DNA of 64,000 nt from positions 2,800,243 to 2,864,242 of the forward strand of contig CP093829.1 of assembly GCA_033063855.1 (NCBI GenBank). Direction: 5' to 3'. Positions within the stretch are counted from its first letter, which is position 1. The number at the start of each line of letters is the position of its first letter. Below, in pieces: positions 60,302 through 64,000 of this stretch. The stretch comes from Smittia aterrima. Its lineage: Eukaryota > Arthropoda > Insecta > Diptera > Chironomidae. Below the pieces are notes generated by a model. It was not told where the DNA came from. It searched no databases and saw only the letters and a program-made list of their open reading frames with translations. The position numbers and the translations under genes were made by a program.

Positions 60302-63118
60302 ATGTTGAGAGAACTTTCAGCGCTTGCGTTGCTTTTGGCGTTCGCAAGCATTTCAAGTTCAAGTGAAGTGAATCGAAAGAGTGAAGAAGTTTTACTCAAC
60401 AGCGAAGTGCTCAACAAGAAGCTACTTCCGAATGTGAAACATCTGTTGAAGGAAGGAGGAGATGGAAATCGTCAAAAGTTTCTTCGTCTGATTGATGGAT
60501 TAAGGATTGAAGGCTACAAGTTTGTTGATGGTGAGTGATTTGAGAAGGATCTAGAAGCCGGAACGACTCACGCAAATCGATCATGAATCATCGTGAGCGA
60601 TCTTTTTATAGCACTGACTTGATTTCGAATTCATCGCGCGTCTCCTTCCGAATGCAATTGACACATTTTTGTGTAATTAATAATCCAAAAGCCCCGCGAG
60701 CGGAAAACAATCTTTTTGTTTATTCCAAAAGTGGTGCGTTCATTAATAAAACATTCATTCGTTGGGTACAACACGTGAATGCGCAGTAAACGAGAGAGGT
60801 GACCGAACAGTAGCGTTCCATTCAATTGCTCGGATTTGAGCTTAATGAGTTAGTTACGTAGCTTGTCAGTCGTCGAGGGCGACACTCCTTGACCTACAGA
60901 AGAAAGTTTCGCAAGTGCTGCGTGTTAGTTCTCATTCGCACTCACTCACACCCTTTCATGCTGTGGATCATTGAATTAAGCTTAATTCTTGTTCCTTCTC
61001 GTGCTCGTTGATGTCACGAGAGCGTGCGAAGTTCCCGCGATAAAATTTCTTTTATTACTTTATTGCATGATGATGATCGTGGCTGGGGTGTTAATCAAGA
61101 AAACTATTCTCGTCTCAAAGTTTCAATTTCCTTGTTCCCCCCACGGAGAGGTCAATGTAGCGATTACTTTCAAGATTGTGAACTCGAGAGATTGAAATTA
61201 AATTCTTTCAGATATGCCATTCACCATCATCGTTCCCAAGATGACTTTTGAGACCTCGAACCTTGAAAAGAGCAAGCAGATCGATTTCGTCTTCGAGCAC
61301 ATTTTGTCGGGAGTTCAAATGAAATCGCTGAGAAGTGGAGAAACTTTCGGTAATCTCAATCACAACGCAGTCACCATCAAGAACTCATCACCAGAGAAAT
61401 GGACTGTGAATGACGTGAACGTACTTAAGTTCAGCAGCATGCCGACAAAGTTGATGTCATTCATTGAGATTGATGGATATTTGAACGATCGCAAGACAAA
61501 CTTCGCTAAACGGAATATCCAAGAACATAATCGGTTTGTTCAGTTGTAATCTAATTAAACTTTTAAATTGATTTTAATTCATCCAAAGATTCAATGAACC
61601 AGAGAAATTGGTTCAAAAGGAAGTCAACAAATCAGATTTGCCAACGAAAGAAGCGAAGCTTAGTCACTTGCAGAATTATCTTGCAAGCTCCAAGTCCGGA
61701 ACAAAAGTTTTTCAACATTTCTTAGCTAACAGCAACTTATCTCAGATTTTCGATGGTTCGTTCGTCATTGCTTCTCTCGACTCTTCGCTGAATTCTCTTT
61801 TATTTCAGACACGTCATCGTCGTACATAATTCTGATTCCATCGGACAATGCTTTCCAAAGGTGGCATCCAATTGACTGGGGTAAACTTTAGAAGATCAAT
61901 CAATTTACTTGATGACTAATCATCTCAACTTTCTCTCTCTTAAAGGCTTTTACCCCTTCAGTGTACCAGAATTCACAGAAAATATTTTGCGTAATCATGT
62001 GATTCAACACAAGCAACCGTTTAACTTGAAATCCATTGAGAAAGAACAGAAGTTGAAAACACTCGGAGGAGATTACGTGATCTTCAGAAACGAACGTAAG
62101 TCAATTTGACATTTGATTAATCGAAATGTTTTCTCAATTCTTTCTTCGTTCGTTCGATTAGCGTCGCCAAGCGTCAACAACGTTTCGATTCTCTCGAATG
62201 CAACTCTTTCGAATGGAAACGACATCTTCGTCATCAACGAAGTTCTTTTCATGTCAGAGTCGGTTGTGTCTAAGCTTCATCAACAGAACAAGGACAAGGA
62301 AACGCCTCCACTTCTTGCTTTCCCTTGGTTTGGATCTCAATTCTTGTCTCACGCTTTCCTCGCACTCGAACGTGACAATCGATTCACTCAAGTCACCAGG
62401 TGAAATAAATCTTTGCTCAATTATCACGAACGCATTATTGATTTCTCATTATTTTAGATTCTTAAGCAGCGCAGAAATTGCATCTTCAATAATTGGATCC
62501 AATTACACGTTCTTCGTTCCCAACGATGACGCATTCGAGAAATACGGTTTTGATCTTTTGCCAGACGAGGCTTTAAGTTCCGAGAAGGGAATTAAGTTGA
62601 TTCTCAATCACTTCGTTAAAGGTCGTTTATATAATCGCAACTTGATTCAAGATGAAGTCTTTGAGACTGTTGGTGGAAAGCCATTGAAGATAAGCAAAGA
62701 CGCCCAGGGACAAATCTCAGTCAATCGTGCAAAGATTGTCGAATCTGAAATTTTCGTTTACAATCTCGGAACGATGTTTTACATTGACGATGTCTTGTAC
62801 CCAAACACGTTGAAGAATGAAGTTAAGACGATGACACAAGCTCCACGACATGAAGGCGAAAGCGGCGAAGACTTTTACACAACAGAAATGTCAATTTTCA
62901 ATGAAAAGCATGAGAAGCTCACAACAAAGTCAAACAGAGAACCAACAACCTCCGAGTACAGGACTATCATGTCGGCTTTGTTAACAACAAGATCTGATGT
63001 CGAGTTTGTCCCAAATGAATTCTCTGAGTTTGTTGAAGAGTTTTCCGTCAGCGATAGCTACGTGACTCCCAAAGCGTTGCCACTTCAATCAAACAACTCG
63101 AAGCCACCTAAGAAATAA
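60302..63118 (+). CDS. Secreted FAS1 (fasciclin) domain protein
   Basis: Seven exons: 60302-60530, 61212-61533, 61589-61755, 61809-61880, 61946-62095, 62162-62399, 62458-63118. They give 612 residues with consistent phases. Signal peptide (ALALLLAFASISSSSE). Three FAS1-like units are visible: about 40-185 (PFTIIVPKMTF, EHILSG), about 215-345 (YIILIPSDNAF, NHVIQHKQ) and about 372-515 (SNYTFFVPNDDAF, LNHFVKGRLY, FYIDDVLYP). The last is the most canonical and the first the most degenerate. FAS1 proteins mediate cell-matrix or cell-cell adhesion. The C-terminus is Ser/Thr/Glu-rich and ends with SNNSKPPKK, with no membrane helix or GPI-type hydrophobic end, so I infer a secreted matrix protein, closer to the TGFBI/midline-fasciclin type than to GPI-anchored Fasciclin 1. 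The stop codon overlaps an AATAAA. Confidence 0.91.
60531..61211 (+). other. FAS1 gene intron 1 (681 bp)
   Basis: By far the longest intron inside the FAS1 coding region; the others are about 53-66 bp. Donor gtgagt and acceptor ttctttcag. Longer first introns often carry enhancers; no specific site cluster was recognised here. Confidence 0.8.
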
Positions 63119-63312
63119 AGAGATTTAAAAACATTTAGCTTTATGTCTAACATTATGAAAACATATCTGAAGAAACTGAAGAACAAATATCAATTTAAAG
63201 AAAAAGCAAATTTATGTAATCGATGAGCTTAATATCAACATTTCTCTTTAGATTGTTTGAAAAAGAATTTGATATTTTAATTTTTTGTCGTTGTCGTTTA
63301 AATTGAAATAAA
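63114..63312 (+). promoter_or_regulatory. Poly(A) signals of the FAS1 gene
   Basis: One AATAAA (63114-63119) overlaps the TAA stop codon; a second lies at 63307-63312, giving a 3' UTR of about 200 bases. The second is the more likely main signal. Confidence 0.45.
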
Positions 63313-63318
63313 AAGTTT

Positions 63319-64000
63319 TCTTGGAAAATCAAATTGAGCTTTTCATTCTCTCTCGAAAGTTGAAGCTTTCGCAAGAATGAGAGTGCGAGAGAGCTTTTCA
63401 TTGATGCATCAGAATAAATTGCAACAAAACTTTTTTATTGCCATCTGCAATGACCAAATTATTTCGCTCGAAATCTTTTTAAATAATAAAACAATTTTAT
63501 TTTGGAAATTCTTCAACTTGACAATGAAAAATATTTTTGTTAGACCTCAGACTCTTCCTTTCAAACTACAGCTGTTTTACGATGCACCAATGTGCGCACA
63601 ATCGTTCAGCCGCTGTTCCGCAAACTACAACAACAGTGCTCACGTTGACCAAGTTGAAGTTTAAATAACATCACACGGCAGTTCGTCTGCTGCTGACGAA
63701 GCGAGAAAGAATTTTCTTCTCTATCCGGTTGGGAAAAAAACTCGAGCTCGGTTTCAGTTACTTTCTGGCTTTCCGAGCAATCAGTTCGATTTAGTCTTTC
63801 GCCTTTGTCACGTTGTAGTCCCAAAAATACAGCAGAAAAAAAAATCTTTTCTCGGTCGTTTGTTAAAGACTTTCCTTCAGTTCTTTTCTTTTACAAAATA
63901 AAAATAAAAAATTTTGATTAGCTGCGGCTGCTGATTTTGTAGAAGAAGAGTTTTTATTTTATTTGTTATTCTCCTGGGATTGCTTCAAGATGTTTCGCGT
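63319..64000. other. Right-end non-coding stretch
   Basis: AT-rich with short open frames only. A slightly GC-richer part at about 63560-63720 carries no recognisable protein. Nothing further can be supported before the window ends. Confidence 0.5.

Overview
The window is nuclear DNA of an insect, most likely a dipteran of the midge/mosquito type. The reasons are an AT-rich background, multi-exon genes whose many short introns are mostly about 55-90 bp with GT..AG ends, insect-type gene families, and an Inr+DPE core promoter. No bacterial, plasmid, phage or CRISPR features were seen. Species cannot be fixed from sequence alone. I rebuilt gene models by joining exons across GT/AG sites with phase checking; exon coordinates are given in each entry.

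Layout. (1) 1.2-4.5 kb, minus: LRR-A, a single-pass leucine-rich-repeat membrane protein. (2) 9.0-13.7 kb, plus: a 12-exon receptor tyrosine phosphatase (fibronectin III ectodomain, one membrane segment, one catalytic domain). (3) 14.0-15.7 kb, minus: intronless eIF2D (ligatin), tail-to-tail with the phosphatase and head-to-head with (4) 15.9-16.7 kb, plus: a small basic three-exon protein resembling the CCDC59/FYV7 rRNA-processing family. (5) 26.9-31.2 kb, minus: LRR-B, a paralogue of LRR-A with almost identical exon lengths. (6) 29.0-30.1 kb, plus: a complete four-exon secreted lipase of the pancreatic-lipase/phospholipase A1 type, lying on the opposite strand inside an intron of LRR-B. (7) 54.3-57.6 kb, plus: a ten-exon anoctamin (TMEM16, ANO10/Axs-like). 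(8) 60.3-63.1 kb, plus: a secreted FAS1 (fasciclin) domain protein, with a candidate Inr+DPE promoter 1.2 kb upstream that probably feeds a 5' UTR intron.

More than half of the window is AT-rich non-coding DNA, mainly 16.7-26.9 kb and 31.2-54.2 kb. In it I find only weak exon-like pieces, palindromes and CT/GA tracts.

Functionally, eIF2D and the CCDC59-like gene form a divergent translation/ribosome pair. The LRR proteins, phosphatase and FAS1 protein are cell-surface or extracellular molecules, but nothing in the sequence shows that they act together. No clearly new molecular system was found. The most notable structure is the duplicated LRR pair with unequal intron content and a lipase nested in the homologous intron of only one copy.
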